Under the pieces are notes generated by a model. It made no database searches. It was not told the origin of the DNA and saw only the letters and a list, made by a program, of their open reading frames with translations. A stretch of 64,000 nt of DNA from JAPPHY01 sp965247535 (GTDB lineage: Bacteria > Chloroflexota > Dehalococcoidia > Lucifugimonadales > UBA2985): assembly GCA_965247535.1 (NCBI GenBank), contig OZ252018.1, positions 186,001-250,000 on the forward strand, in the 5' to 3' direction. Below are positions 29,138-37,693 of the stretch, one piece after another (position 1 is the first letter of the stretch; each line of letters opens with the position of its first letter). A program made the position numbers and the translations under genes.

Positions 29138-29486
29138 AGCGCGCAGCGAAAGCGACTGCGCTTTGGGTCTGCGAATAGCCGTGCATACGGCATTGGGAAT
29201 CTATTGCACAGGATGCGGGGATTAGCGACTCGCAGTGCGAGCCGCTGCACCTCTTAGCCACTTCTGCGGAAGCAGGAGTCCACGATTGGCGCTGCGTCCC
29301 GTGCGTGAGCACCTCCTGCGTCCGTCATTCCGAGCCCCAAGGCGAGGAATCTAGGACGAACGCAAACTGACTACCTCACGGATGCAGAGCCCCGTGAGGT
29401 CTCGGGGACGGGTGGAGGAGCCTGGGTAAGGTCCAGGATTCTTCGACTCCTCTCAGAATGGCAGTTGAGCGTCACGCGCACAAACA
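29138..29486. other. Intergenic region with interspersed repeat
   Basis: There is no supported gene. A short inverted repeat (GCGCAGCGAAAGCGACTGCGC, imperfect, about 29138-29160) follows the ACT gene and could be a weak terminator. 29161-29323 shows nothing recognisable, and the rest is the palindromic element described separately. Confidence 0.4.
29324..29463. repeat. Palindromic intergenic element (CATTCCGAG family)
   Basis: About 140 bp bounded by GTCATTCCGAG at the left and CTCAGAATGGC at the right, with internal arms GAGGAATCTAGGAC and GTCCAGGATTCTTC, all inverted relative to each other. The layout is that of a non-autonomous palindromic repeat of the MITE/REP kind, and very similar ends are common between genes in environmental Chloroflexota. 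There is only one copy in this window. Confidence 0.6.
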
Positions 29487-29520
29487 GAGAGAGGGGGGAG
29501 CGAAAGCTCCCCCCTCTCTC
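29487..29520 (-). terminator. Strong rho-independent terminator of the binding-protein gene
   Basis: A perfect 15-bp stem (29487-29501 with 29506-29520) closed by a GAAA tetraloop. Read on the minus strand it lies 47 bp after the stop of the substrate-binding protein and is followed by TGTTTGTG. Confidence 0.85.
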
Positions 29521-29567
29521 GTCGCGTCTCCGTGGTTACGGATACGTATGGTTGCCGCGTTGCGTCT

Positions 29568-30728
29568 CTACTCGTTGGCCAGCGCCGCTTCAACGTTGGC
29601 GATGATCTCGTCCGCGTTGTCGTCCGTGACCCAGCTGGTCCATACGTCCCGGTTGTTCTTGAGGTAGTAGATCGCCACGTCCCGCCACTCGGCGTCGTTG
29701 TCGTTCTTCCACACCTCGAGGTCACCCAGGTTGAGTGCGCCGATGAAGACATTGGCCAGGAACTCTGTCACCTCAGGCGCGCGCTCCTGCAGGCTGGAGT
29801 GGACTCCGGAGTGGACGTCCCAGACCTGGTAGGCGCAGCCCACCTCGGACTCATAGGGTTCCTCATCCACGCCGGCGTTCAGGGCGTCCTGGCAGTCCTG
29901 GGTCCACTCCGGCTCTTCAAGCCGGACCATGTCCAGCTCGTTGATGATGGTGGTGGGTTCCCAGTAGTAGGCCAGCACGGGCTCTCCGGCCGTGTAGGCG
30001 CCGGTGATGGCCGCGTCGAGAGCGCCCGCCGAGCCAGGCTCAGCGACGTTGAACGTGTCGTACAGGCCGTAGGCGTGCCACTTGGCCCGGTTGAGCTTCT
30101 GGCACTGCCAGCCGATGATGCAGTTGATAATCACGCCCTTGCCGGGATCCTCCGGGTCTTCGAATAGCTCCACGTAGTCAGGCAGGTCGGAAACCGACTG
30201 CAGGCCGGGATTCTCGTCTACGACGTACTGGGGTACGTAGAAGCCCTGTGCCGACTGCTCCAGTATCTGCCCCTTGGCGCCGTTGGAGACGTTATCGCCG
30301 GTACCCGCCAGGTCGATAATCGTGCCGGACTCCGTCTGCTCGTTGTACCAGTCGAGGATGTTCGCGCGCCAGATCTCCATGTTGACCTCCATCTCGCCGA
30401 TGGGGAAGGTCGCTATCATGGTGGTCGTGGTGCCGGGAATGTACTCTACGGGGTAGCCGTAGCCGTGCTGGATTATGTAAGCAGGGACGCGGGTGTTGAG
30501 CTCTATGGAGGACCAGTTGGAGGTGTAGACCCTCACGGCTTCCTTGGGCTCCATGGATTCCATCATGGCCTCGGTGGGCTCCATCATGGCCTCAGTTGGC
30601 TCCGGGGTGGCTGTTGGCTGTGGCGTTGCCGTGGGATCCTCGCTGCAGGCTGCCACAACCAGGAGCATCAGCCCCACAATTCCCAAGAATAGCCCCATCG
30701 TTCTGGGGCCGGTATATCTGCGTTTCAT
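29568..30728 (-). CDS. Glycine betaine-type ABC transporter substrate-binding lipoprotein
   Basis: 386 residues. The signal peptide with lipobox LLVVAAC is followed by a Thr/Pro linker and a repeat, EPTEAMMEPTEAMMESMEP. The mature domain is OpuAC-like: VRVYTSNWSSIELNTRVPAY, GYPVEYIPGTTTTM, EVNMEIWRANILDWYNEQTE, GQILEQSAQGFYVPQYVVDE, LAYYWEPTTIINELDMVRLE. The many Trp and Tyr residues fit an aromatic cage for quaternary amines. No permease or ATPase gene adjoins, so transport partners must lie elsewhere. ATG 30728 has AGGAGG 9 nt upstream; ATG 30734 is too close to it. Confidence 0.88.
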   Translation of the reverse strand: MKRRYTGPRTMGLFLGIVGLMLLVVAACSEDPTATPQPTATPEPTEAMMEPTEAMMESMEPKEAVRVYTSNWSSIELNTRVPAYIIQHGYGYPVEYIPGTTTTMIATFPIGEMEVNMEIWRANILDWYNEQTESGTIIDLAGTGDNVSNGAKGQILEQSAQGFYVPQYVVDENPGLQSVSDLPDYVELFEDPEDPGKGVIINCIIGWQCQKLNRAKWHAYGLYDTFNVAEPGSAGALDAAITGAYTAGEPVLAYYWEPTTIINELDMVRLEEPEWTQDCQDALNAGVDEEPYESEVGCAYQVWDVHSGVHSSLQERAPEVTEFLANVFIGALNLGDLEVWKNDNDAEWRDVAIYYLKNNRDVWTSWVTDDNADEIIANVEAALANE

Positions 30729-31231
30729 CTGCATTTGCCTCCTAGTGAAGTTCAAGGTCCGTTTAGGTCCAGGGACGGGAGAAACCGGGGAATTCGGAAT
30801 TGGCCTATTCCCATCCGTTCGGAGATCTGACTCCGATACCAGTTTCTGGGCCGTTCACCTCCTGTCCTCTGAGTTTACCGTCCCCTCTGCGGTCGGAAGC
30901 CATCTCATGCTCCCTGCTCGGAGAAGTACCGCGCGATGCAATGCATCGGGATATCTTGGGATGGCTTCGGAATTGGCGAGTGAGACTGCGGAAACAGCCC
31001 CATCTTTTGGATCGACCTGTTGGGGTTCCGGTCGAGATACCTAAATTAGTCGGTTTGCGCGCTGATGTCAACCCCTTTGACGCCGGTCACACGAGCGCGA
31101 TTGCAGACGCAGGACTGAATCGTAATATTCCAACTCGTGGCGAGATCTCGCCCAATTTCCGTGTCGGCTGGGTGGGGCCGGTACAGCACGCGCATCACGG
31201 CGAACTTACGAGGCTTGCCTTGCGATGACGC
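30729..31231 (-). other. Long leader/intergenic region before the binding-protein gene
   Basis: 500 bp without a convincing gene on either strand. The minus strand carries a TTGACA promoter element at its far end (31066-31071), which would give a 5' leader of about 300 nt. A second GGAGG lies near 30859. No known riboswitch was recognised. The last 150 bp toward purH (31080-31231) shows nothing. Confidence 0.4.
31043..31071 (-). promoter_or_regulatory. Possible promoter of the binding-protein gene
   Basis: Perfect TTGACA (31066-31071, minus strand), 17 bp, weak TAATTT (31043-31048). Confidence 0.4.
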
Positions 31232-32794
31232 CTAGTGCCAGAAGGCGCGCTCGCCGGTGAGCACCATGGCAATCCCCGCGGTGTCCGCGGCGTCAATCGA
31301 AGCCTGGTCGTTGATGGAGCCGCCCTGCTGGACAATGGCCGCGATGCCGTAGCTCGCCGCCAGCTCAACGCTGTCCTGGAATGGGAAGAAGGAGTCGGAC
31401 GCCAGGATGGCTCCGCGGGCGCGCTCGCCGGCCTGCTCCAAGGCTATGCGTGCCGAGCCAACCCGGCTCACCTGGCCGCTGCCAATGCCCAGCGTGACAC
31501 CCGCTGCCTCATCCCACACCATGATGGTGTTGGAGCGGATGTGGCGCATCAGCATCCAGGCGTCCTCCATCCCGCGCAGCTGCTCGGGCGTGGGTTCGAC
31601 GCGGGTGGCCACTCGCCACGCCGAGCTGTCGATGGGCGACATGTTGGCCTGCTGGTATAATAGCCCGCCCGGCACCTGCTTCACGTTCACGCTTCCGGTT
31701 GGCAGCGCACCAAGCTCGTCGACGGTGTAGAGCACCATGCGCCTGCGAGTCCTGCGCAGAATGGCCACGGCCTCCTCGGACGCGCCGGGCGCCACGATGG
31801 CGTCTATGTTGGACGACTCCAGCTCCCGGAAGCGGGCCACCACCTCCGCGGTCTCCACGTCCATCGGCCGGTTCAGCCCGATGATGCCGCCAAAGGCTGA
31901 GGTGGCGTCCGCGTGGATCGCCTTCTCCAGCGCCTCAGCAGACGTGGCTCCGAAGGCGAAGCCGCTGGGCGTGGCGTGCTTGATGACGACGGCCGCGGGC
32001 CTGTCCATGAAATCACGCACGCTCTCCAGCGCCGCCGACATGTCGTACACGTTGCACAGCGACGGCTCCTGGCCCAGCAACTGCGAACCGGTCGCCAGGC
32101 TGGCGAAGCCGGGCAGAGGCTCCGTGTACAGCGCGCCCAGCTGGTGTGGGTTCTCTCCGTAGCGGAGCTGCTGAACCCTGCGGTACGCCAGCGTGAGCTC
32201 CTGCGGGAAGGCTCCCTCAGGGTCGTCGCGGCGCAGGTATGACGCTATGAGGGTATCGTAGTAGGCTACGTGCTGGAACGCCTTGTGCGCGAGGCGCCGC
32301 CGCTCCTCCAGCGAGAGGCCATCGCCTGCCAGCTTCTCCGCGACCCAAGCATAGTCGGCAGGGTCCACCACCACGGCCACGAACGGGAAGTTCTTGGCCG
32401 CGGCGCGTATCATCGTTGGGCCGCCTATGTCGATGTTCTCCAGAGCGTCATCGAGGGTGACGTCGGGCCTAGCGATGGTTGCGGCGAACGGGTACAGGTT
32501 GACGGCCACCACGTCGATTGTCTCCATGCTCAGGTCGGCGAGCTCCGAGACGTGGCCGGGGTTATCGCGCTGGGCGAGGATGCCGCCGTGGATGGCGGGA
32601 TGGAGCGTCTTGACGCGGCCGCCCAGGATCTCCGGCGAGCCGGTGAAGTCGGACACCTGCTGAACGGGCAGGCCTGCGTCCGCGAGAGTCTGATGGGTGC
32701 CGCCCGTGCTGATGAGGTCGGCGCCCGCCCTGTGCAGGTCCTGTGCAAAGTCCACCACGCCGCTCTTGTCGAATACGCTGAGCAGGGCCTTCAT
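31232..32794 (-). CDS. purH: Bifunctional AICAR transformylase/IMP cyclohydrolase
   Basis: 520 residues. Catalyses the last two steps of IMP synthesis. The N-terminal MGS-like cyclohydrolase domain reads KALLSVFDKSGVVDFAQDLH, ISTGGTHQTLADAG and GGRVKTLHPAIHGGIL. The C-terminal transformylase contains LRYGENPHQLGALY, VVIKHATPSGFAFG, AFGGIIGLNRPMD and, near the end, LASDSFFPFQDSVELAASYG. It is the last gene of a purF-purM-purH operon on the minus strand, 27 bp after purM. Confidence 0.96.
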   Translation of the reverse strand: MKALLSVFDKSGVVDFAQDLHRAGADLISTGGTHQTLADAGLPVQQVSDFTGSPEILGGRVKTLHPAIHGGILAQRDNPGHVSELADLSMETIDVVAVNLYPFAATIARPDVTLDDALENIDIGGPTMIRAAAKNFPFVAVVVDPADYAWVAEKLAGDGLSLEERRRLAHKAFQHVAYYDTLIASYLRRDDPEGAFPQELTLAYRRVQQLRYGENPHQLGALYTEPLPGFASLATGSQLLGQEPSLCNVYDMSAALESVRDFMDRPAAVVIKHATPSGFAFGATSAEALEKAIHADATSAFGGIIGLNRPMDVETAEVVARFRELESSNIDAIVAPGASEEAVAILRRTRRRMVLYTVDELGALPTGSVNVKQVPGGLLYQQANMSPIDSSAWRVATRVEPTPEQLRGMEDAWMLMRHIRSNTIMVWDEAAGVTLGIGSGQVSRVGSARIALEQAGERARGAILASDSFFPFQDSVELAASYGIAAIVQQGGSINDQASIDAADTAGIAMVLTGERAFWH

Positions 32795-32821
32795 CGGCCA
32801 CCTCCTCGTGTCGCAGTATGG

Positions 32822-33829
32822 TCAGTTCAGTGTCACGCCCTCGCCCGCCACCACCACTCCAGCCGGTATGGCCTCCGGCACAAGTTGCAGCACTTCATCC
32901 GCGCGCTCGGGCGAGCATGCCAGCACCATCCCCACGCCCATGTTGAACACGCGGTACATCTCGTCGGCTTCCACCCGGCCTGCCTCGCGGATGAGCGTGA
33001 AGATCGGGGGGACCTGCCAGGCCGAGGTGTCGAAGCGCGCGCCGAGGCCTGCCGGGAGTATGCGGGGCACGTTCTCCGGGAGGCCTCCGCCGGTGATGTG
33101 CGCCATGCCCTTGATGGCGGGAAGGGCCGGCTCCAGGAGCGGATAGTAGCACCGATGCGGCTCCAGCAGAGCCTCCCCCAGGGTGACGCCGAGCTCAGGC
33201 GGCCTTCGGTCGAGGACGGAGGGGTTGTCGTCAACGCCGAACACCCTGCGAGCCAGGGAGTAGCCGTTGGTGTGGAGGCCGTTGGAGGGCACTGCCAGGA
33301 GTGCGTCGCCCTCTACGACAGTGGACCCGTCGAGTATGGCGTCCTCCTCGACCACGCCCACAGCAAAGCCCGCAAGGTCGAATCCGTCCTCCGGATAGAT
33401 GCCCGGCAGCTCGGCAGTCTCGCCGCCGATCAGGGCGCATCCCACGGCGCTGCACGCTTCCGCAACGCCTCGCACCAGCGCCTCGGCCCTCTCCGGCATC
33501 AGGCGTCCCACGCCAAGGTAGTCCAGGAAGAAGAGGGGACTTGCTCCTGAGACGAACACGTCGTTGACGCAGTGGTTCACCACGTCGATGCCGACGCTCT
33601 CGAAGCGGCCGGTCAGGGTGGCTAGCATGAGCTTGGTACCCGGCGAGTCCGTGCTGGACACGAGAACCGGCCGGCGATAGCCCTGCAGCCGGTACATTCC
33701 GCCGAAGAAGCCCACGCCGCCGATTACGTTGGGGCCGTGCGTGGCCTCGGCCAAGGCTCCGATGGTCTTTTTCGCGCTCCGCGCGGCTGCCTGGTTGACC
33801 CCGGCGGCGAGGTAGGTCTCACCCGGCAT
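32822..33829 (-). CDS. purM: Phosphoribosylformylglycinamidine cyclo-ligase
   Basis: 335 residues. AIR synthetase, step five of purine synthesis. The family blocks are TYLAAGVNQAAARSAKKTIG, STDSPGTKLMLATLTGRFES, VNHCVNDVFVSGASPLFFLD, GGETAELPGIYPEDGFDLAG, PSNGLHTNGYSLAR and HITGGGLPENVPRILP. Its start lies 6 bp after the purF stop. Length and order are normal. It uses ATP to close the imidazole ring. Confidence 0.96.
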   Translation of the reverse strand: MPGETYLAAGVNQAAARSAKKTIGALAEATHGPNVIGGVGFFGGMYRLQGYRRPVLVSSTDSPGTKLMLATLTGRFESVGIDVVNHCVNDVFVSGASPLFFLDYLGVGRLMPERAEALVRGVAEACSAVGCALIGGETAELPGIYPEDGFDLAGFAVGVVEEDAILDGSTVVEGDALLAVPSNGLHTNGYSLARRVFGVDDNPSVLDRRPPELGVTLGEALLEPHRCYYPLLEPALPAIKGMAHITGGGLPENVPRILPAGLGARFDTSAWQVPPIFTLIREAGRVEADEMYRVFNMGVGMVLACSPERADEVLQLVPEAIPAGVVVAGEGVTLN

Positions 33830-33835
33830 TCTGCC

Positions 33836-35284
33836 TCAGCCTACCGCTGGAACTTCAAGGGACAGCTTGTTCATCTCCAGCTGGACGGGTACGGGGTGAT
33901 TGCCGGTAAAGCAGCCCATGCAGTGGGAGTCCTGGTTGCCGCCCACGGTGTCGAGAAGCCCGTCCACGCTCAGGTAGCCCAGGGTGTCGGCTCCGACGAA
34001 CTGCCGTATTTCCTCGACGCTCTTGTTGGCGGCAATGAGCTCCTGATAGGAGGCCATGTCCACGCCGAGCTGGCAGGGGTGCCTGATGGGCGGAGCGCAC
34101 ACGCGCAGGTGTACCTCCGTGGCGCCGGCCTTTCTGACTAGTCGCACCACGTGAGGGGTCGTGGTGCCCCTGACGATGCTGTCGTCGACTACCACCACGC
34201 GCTTCCCGGCCAAGACCTCGGGAAGGGTGTTGAACTTGAGCCGCACGCCCAAGTCCCGCACGCGCTGGTCCGGCTCAATGAAGGTGCGTCCCACGTATCG
34301 GTTCTTGAGCAGCCCCTCGCTGTACGGGATGCCGGTCTCCCGGGCGTAGCCCACGGCCGCCGCGGTCGCGGAGTCCGGCACGCCGATGACCACGTCGGCG
34401 TCCACGGGGTGCTCCTTCGCAAGCTGTGCGCCCATCTCCTGGCGCAGCGAGTAGGTTAGACGGCCTCCCAGGATGCTGTCGGGCCGTGCGAAATAGATGT
34501 ACTCGAAGACGCAAAAGGCGCGGCGCCGCTCGCCGCCGCGGTAGAGAGTCCTCATGCCCTGGTCGTCGATGACGATGGCCTCACCCGGCTCGACCTCGCG
34601 GTGCAGCGTTGCGCCAAGGTGGTCGAGGGCGCAGCTCTCCGATGCCACGATCCAGCCGCCGTTCATCTTGCCCACGCACAGGGGTCGGACGCCGAGAGGG
34701 TCTCGAATGGCGATGAGCGAGTCCAGGGTCAGGACCACCAGGGAGTAGGCGCCCTGCAGGCGGCGCATGAGGTATTGGACGCGCTCCGCCCAGTCGCGGC
34801 CCGGCGCATTGGCGAGCAGCTGCGCCACGATCTCGGAGTCGGAGGTGGAGGAGAAGCGGCAGCCCCACTCCTCAAGCTCCTGGCGCAGTGCCAGGGCGTT
34901 GACCACATTGCCGTTGTGGCCCAGGGCCAGCTCGCCGTAGGGACCGCTGGCGAGAATGGGCTGTGCGTTGCAGAGGATGCTGGAGCCTGCGGTGGAGTAC
35001 CGGGTGTGCCCTATGGCCATGTGGCCGGTGAGTCGCTGGAGGTCCTCCTCGCGGAAGGCCTGGGCCACCAGGCCCATGGCGGTGCTGTTTCGGAGCGATT
35101 CGCCATCGCTGACGGCGATGCCGGCGCTCTCCTGGCCGCGGTGCTGCAGGGCGAATAGACCGAAGAAGGCGATGCGCCCCACGTCCTCACCGGGTGCATA
35201 TACGCCTACAACGCCGCAGCTTTCCTGCGGAATATCCCAGTCCCCAGCCGCCTCCAACCCGGTCGGAAAGGTCACCTTGCTCAA
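33836..35284 (-). CDS. purF: Amidophosphoribosyltransferase
   Basis: 482 residues. Makes phosphoribosylamine from PRPP and glutamine, the committing purine step. After a propeptide, SCGVVGVYAPGED places the Ntn nucleophile Cys. ALQHRGQESAGIAVSD and LALGHNGNVVN follow, and VVVVDDSIVRGTTT is the PRPP site. SCALDHLGA, RHPCQLGVDM and HCMGCFTGNHP supply the cysteines of the 4Fe-4S cluster of the Bacillus-type enzyme. TTG 35284 has GGAAGGGAG upstream; an earlier TTG at 35305 is less likely. Confidence 0.94.
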   Translation of the reverse strand: MSKVTFPTGLEAAGDWDIPQESCGVVGVYAPGEDVGRIAFFGLFALQHRGQESAGIAVSDGESLRNSTAMGLVAQAFREEDLQRLTGHMAIGHTRYSTAGSSILCNAQPILASGPYGELALGHNGNVVNALALRQELEEWGCRFSSTSDSEIVAQLLANAPGRDWAERVQYLMRRLQGAYSLVVLTLDSLIAIRDPLGVRPLCVGKMNGGWIVASESCALDHLGATLHREVEPGEAIVIDDQGMRTLYRGGERRRAFCVFEYIYFARPDSILGGRLTYSLRQEMGAQLAKEHPVDADVVIGVPDSATAAAVGYARETGIPYSEGLLKNRYVGRTFIEPDQRVRDLGVRLKFNTLPEVLAGKRVVVVDDSIVRGTTTPHVVRLVRKAGATEVHLRVCAPPIRHPCQLGVDMASYQELIAANKSVEEIRQFVGADTLGYLSVDGLLDTVGGNQDSHCMGCFTGNHPVPVQLEMNKLSLEVPAVG

Positions 35285-35323
35285 GAGCTCCCTTCCATGG
35301 GGCAACGTAGGTTGCGCATAGGG

Positions 35324-35353
35324 ATTGTAGTATCAATTGTGGGAGCGGGTCAA
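35324..35353 (-). promoter_or_regulatory. pur operon promoter
   Basis: On the minus strand TTGACC (35348-35353), 18 bp, TACAAT (35324-35329), about 40 bp before the purF start. Confidence 0.65.
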
Positions 35354-35602
35354 TCCCTATTGACGGTCGATGCTTCAATTTACAGGCTCAATTCGCAGGT
35401 ATAGCTTAGCTGAGTCTGCAGGTCCTATCGCAGCGGCCCGTCGAGGGCTACGCCTATTGGGGCAAGAAGACACCTTAGCGTGTTACCCTTAACCGGCTTC
35501 TTTGCACAGGTCTGCCGCATTCGTACCGCTGTACGCCTTGCCCGACGCGATAGGGGCGGACCGGACCCGTTGCCACAGCCTGTTCGGTGAGAAACAGTCG
35601 CC
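35354..35602. other. Intergenic region, nothing recognised
   Basis: Between the pur promoter and the HicA relic. No supported coding sequence, RNA or repeat on either strand. Confidence 0.4.
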
Positions 35603-35873
35603 ATGAATCGGAGTGACGAGTTGAGACGGCGAATCTTGAGCGGTCGGGCGGACGCAAACATTCGCTTCGACGAACTTCGCCAGTTTCTGCTAAGACTTGG
35701 AGTTCATCGAGCGGGTAAGCGGGAGCCATCATCTATTCAGGAAGCAAGGTGTACGCGAGCTGCTGAACATTCAGGCTGAGGGCAGCCACGCCAAGCCTTA
35801 TCAGGTGAAGCAGGTCAGACAAGTAATCCTGAAATATCGCCTCGGAGGAGGGGATTCGGATGCACAAATATGA
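35603..35873 (+). pseudogene. hicA: HicA toxin gene with a frameshift
   Basis: Frame 1 from ATG 35603 reads MNRSDELRRRILSGRADANI then RFDELRQFLLRLGVHRAG. From about 35717 the family sequence continues only in the next frame: SGSHHLFRKQGVRELLNIQA, EGSHAKPYQVKQVRQVILKY and RLGGGDSDAQI, then TGA at 35871-35873. Together these make a full HicA (dsRBD-like mRNA interferase) including the catalytic His of the GSHH motif. A single +1 shift near GGTAAGCGGG breaks it. The end overlaps the hicB start by 14 bp in the canonical hicA-hicB order. A sequencing or assembly error is the main alternative. Confidence 0.8.
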
Positions 35874-36072
35874 GATTGTCATCTACTGGAGCAATGAAGA
35901 CGGCGTATTTGTCGCCGAGGCTTCCGAACTCCCCGGATGCGCAGCCCACGGCGATTCCCAGGAGACGGCGCTCGAGAACGTCAACGAGGCCGTGAAGCTG
36001 TGGCTAGAATCGGCGCGCGAGTTTGGAGACGCCATTCCCGAGCCCAAGGGCGAACGCCTAATGCTAGCGTAG
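35860..36072 (+). CDS. hicB: HicB family antitoxin
   Basis: 70 residues: KYEIVIYWSNEDGVFVAEAS, ELPGCAAHGDSQETALENVN and EAVKLWLESAREFGDAIPEP are the partial RNase H-like HicB fold. The short type without a C-terminal DNA-binding domain is represented. GGAGGAGGGG precedes the ATG, which lies inside the end of the hicA coding region. The antitoxin is intact while its toxin appears frameshifted. Confidence 0.9.
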   Translation: MHKYEIVIYWSNEDGVFVAEASELPGCAAHGDSQETALENVNEAVKLWLESAREFGDAIPEPKGERLMLA

Positions 36073-36171
36073 AACTCTCAGGACGTGCTGCTCCTCCATC
36101 GGCTGCCTCCCGCTCACGCCCTTGGACAACCTCCCAGCTGGCGCCGCACGACCTCTATCCGCCCGCTCGTG

Positions 36172-36206
36172 TGGTTCGACAAGTTCACCACGAGCGGTAA
36201 GGTGTA
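36172..36206. repeat. Dispersed repeat, TTCGACAAG...GAGCGG family
   Basis: TGGTTCGACAAGTTCACCAC, GAGCGGTAAGGTGTA. The same word order (GGTTCGACAAGCTCA, ATGAGCGG, TACCTT) recurs near 61590, 62375 and 63485. Part of a 239-bp gap (36073-36311) that otherwise holds only the nuo promoter. Confidence 0.6.
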
Positions 36207-36221
36207 TAGGCATTGCTTCAA

Positions 36222-36250
36222 TTGACACGGCCACAGCGGTGATATATCCT
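36222..36250 (+). promoter_or_regulatory. nuo operon promoter
   Basis: Perfect TTGACA (36222-36227), 17 bp, TATCCT (36245-36250). The start codon of nuoA is 62 bp downstream of the -10. Confidence 0.6.
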
Positions 36251-36311
36251 AAGCCCAGTCTGCAAGCCCCATCGAGGTGGCCGTTCGCAGGCCACCCGTC
36301 TGGAGGACCAG

Positions 36312-36673
36312 TTGGCGCCTGAAGGCTTTACCCTCAACTACACCGCGGTGGTGATAGCGGGGATTGTCGGGTTTGTGGGCATGGCGATCATGTTCGCCGC
36401 CTCCTTCGTCCTTTCTCCCAAGAAGCGCACGGCCCTCAAGGACATGCCCTACGAGTGCGGCATCCCGCCCGCGCCCTACTCCTGGTCGCAGCTCCACATG
36501 CGCTACTACATCTTTGCCATCCTCTTCCTAATCTTCGACGTTGAGGCCGTGTTCCTCTTCCCCTGGGCCCTGGTGTTCCTCACCAGCATAGACGCCGTGT
36601 TCTACGAGATGATCCTGTTCATAGCCATACTCTTCTTCGGTATCATCTACAGCTGGAAGAAGGGGGTGCTCCA

Positions 36674-36683
<10 letters not shown>
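36312..36683 (+). CDS. nuoA: NADH-quinone oxidoreductase subunit A
   Basis: 123 residues with three transmembrane helices. PKKRTALKDMPYECGIPP is the conserved loop with Cys, followed by MRYYIFAILFLIFDVEAVFL and FPWALVF, the NuoA signature at the quinone-channel entrance. TTG 36312 follows GGAGG by 6 nt. First gene of an eleven-gene operon; its end overlaps nuoB by 10 bp. Confidence 0.94.
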
Positions 36684-37178
<495 letters not shown>

Positions 37179-37195
<17 letters not shown>

Positions 37196-37691
37196 GCGAG
37201 AGCAGGCCCCCCAGGCCCCGGTTGCTCTCGACGAGAAGGGCCTGGTCCTGGAGCGGCTGCTTCCGGATGTCCTGGCGCGGTTCAGCCCGGAGTTGGGCGC
37301 CGCAGTCGACTTGGTGACGGCCACCGTGAACTCCTCAGACGTCGCCAATGCCTGCCTCACGCTCAGGGACTCGCCCGAGCTACTGATGGACTACCTGACC
37401 TGCCTCTGCGTGGTCGACTACGAGGAGCACCTGCAGGTGGTCTACCACCTCTACAGCACCACGAAAAAGCACATGATGGTGCTCAAGACCAACGTCTCCC
37501 CGGAGGAGCCCGTCGTGCCGACGGTTACGTCCGTGTGGGTCGGCGCCAACTGGTACGAGAGGGAGAGCCACGACCTGTTCGGAGTGACCTTCGACGGGCA
37601 CCCCAACCTTGCGCCTCTGCTGCTTTACGATGGCTTCGAGGGATACCCAGGTCGCCGGAGCTTCGAGATGCCGGAGTACACGGAGTGGTAG
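37179..37691 (+). CDS. nuoC: NADH-quinone oxidoreductase subunit C
   Basis: 170 residues of the 30-kDa subunit: LLMDYLTCLCVVDYEEHLQV, VVYHLYSTTKKHMMVLKTNV, and the signature WYERESHDLFGVTFDGHPNL with LLLYDGFEGYPGRR. It is a separate gene from nuoD, not fused. It is a peripheral connector between NuoB and NuoD. The GTG start lies within the end of nuoB. Confidence 0.93.
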
Positions 37692-37693
37692 AC

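Noticed and set aside
30805..31071. 88-codon minus frame in the leader of the binding-protein gene
   Set aside because: No start context, no domain, and amino-acid composition looks random.
35425..35732. Minus-strand frames over the HicA region
   Set aside because: The plus-strand reading gives a nearly complete HicA in two frames; the minus frames show no similarity to anything recognised.
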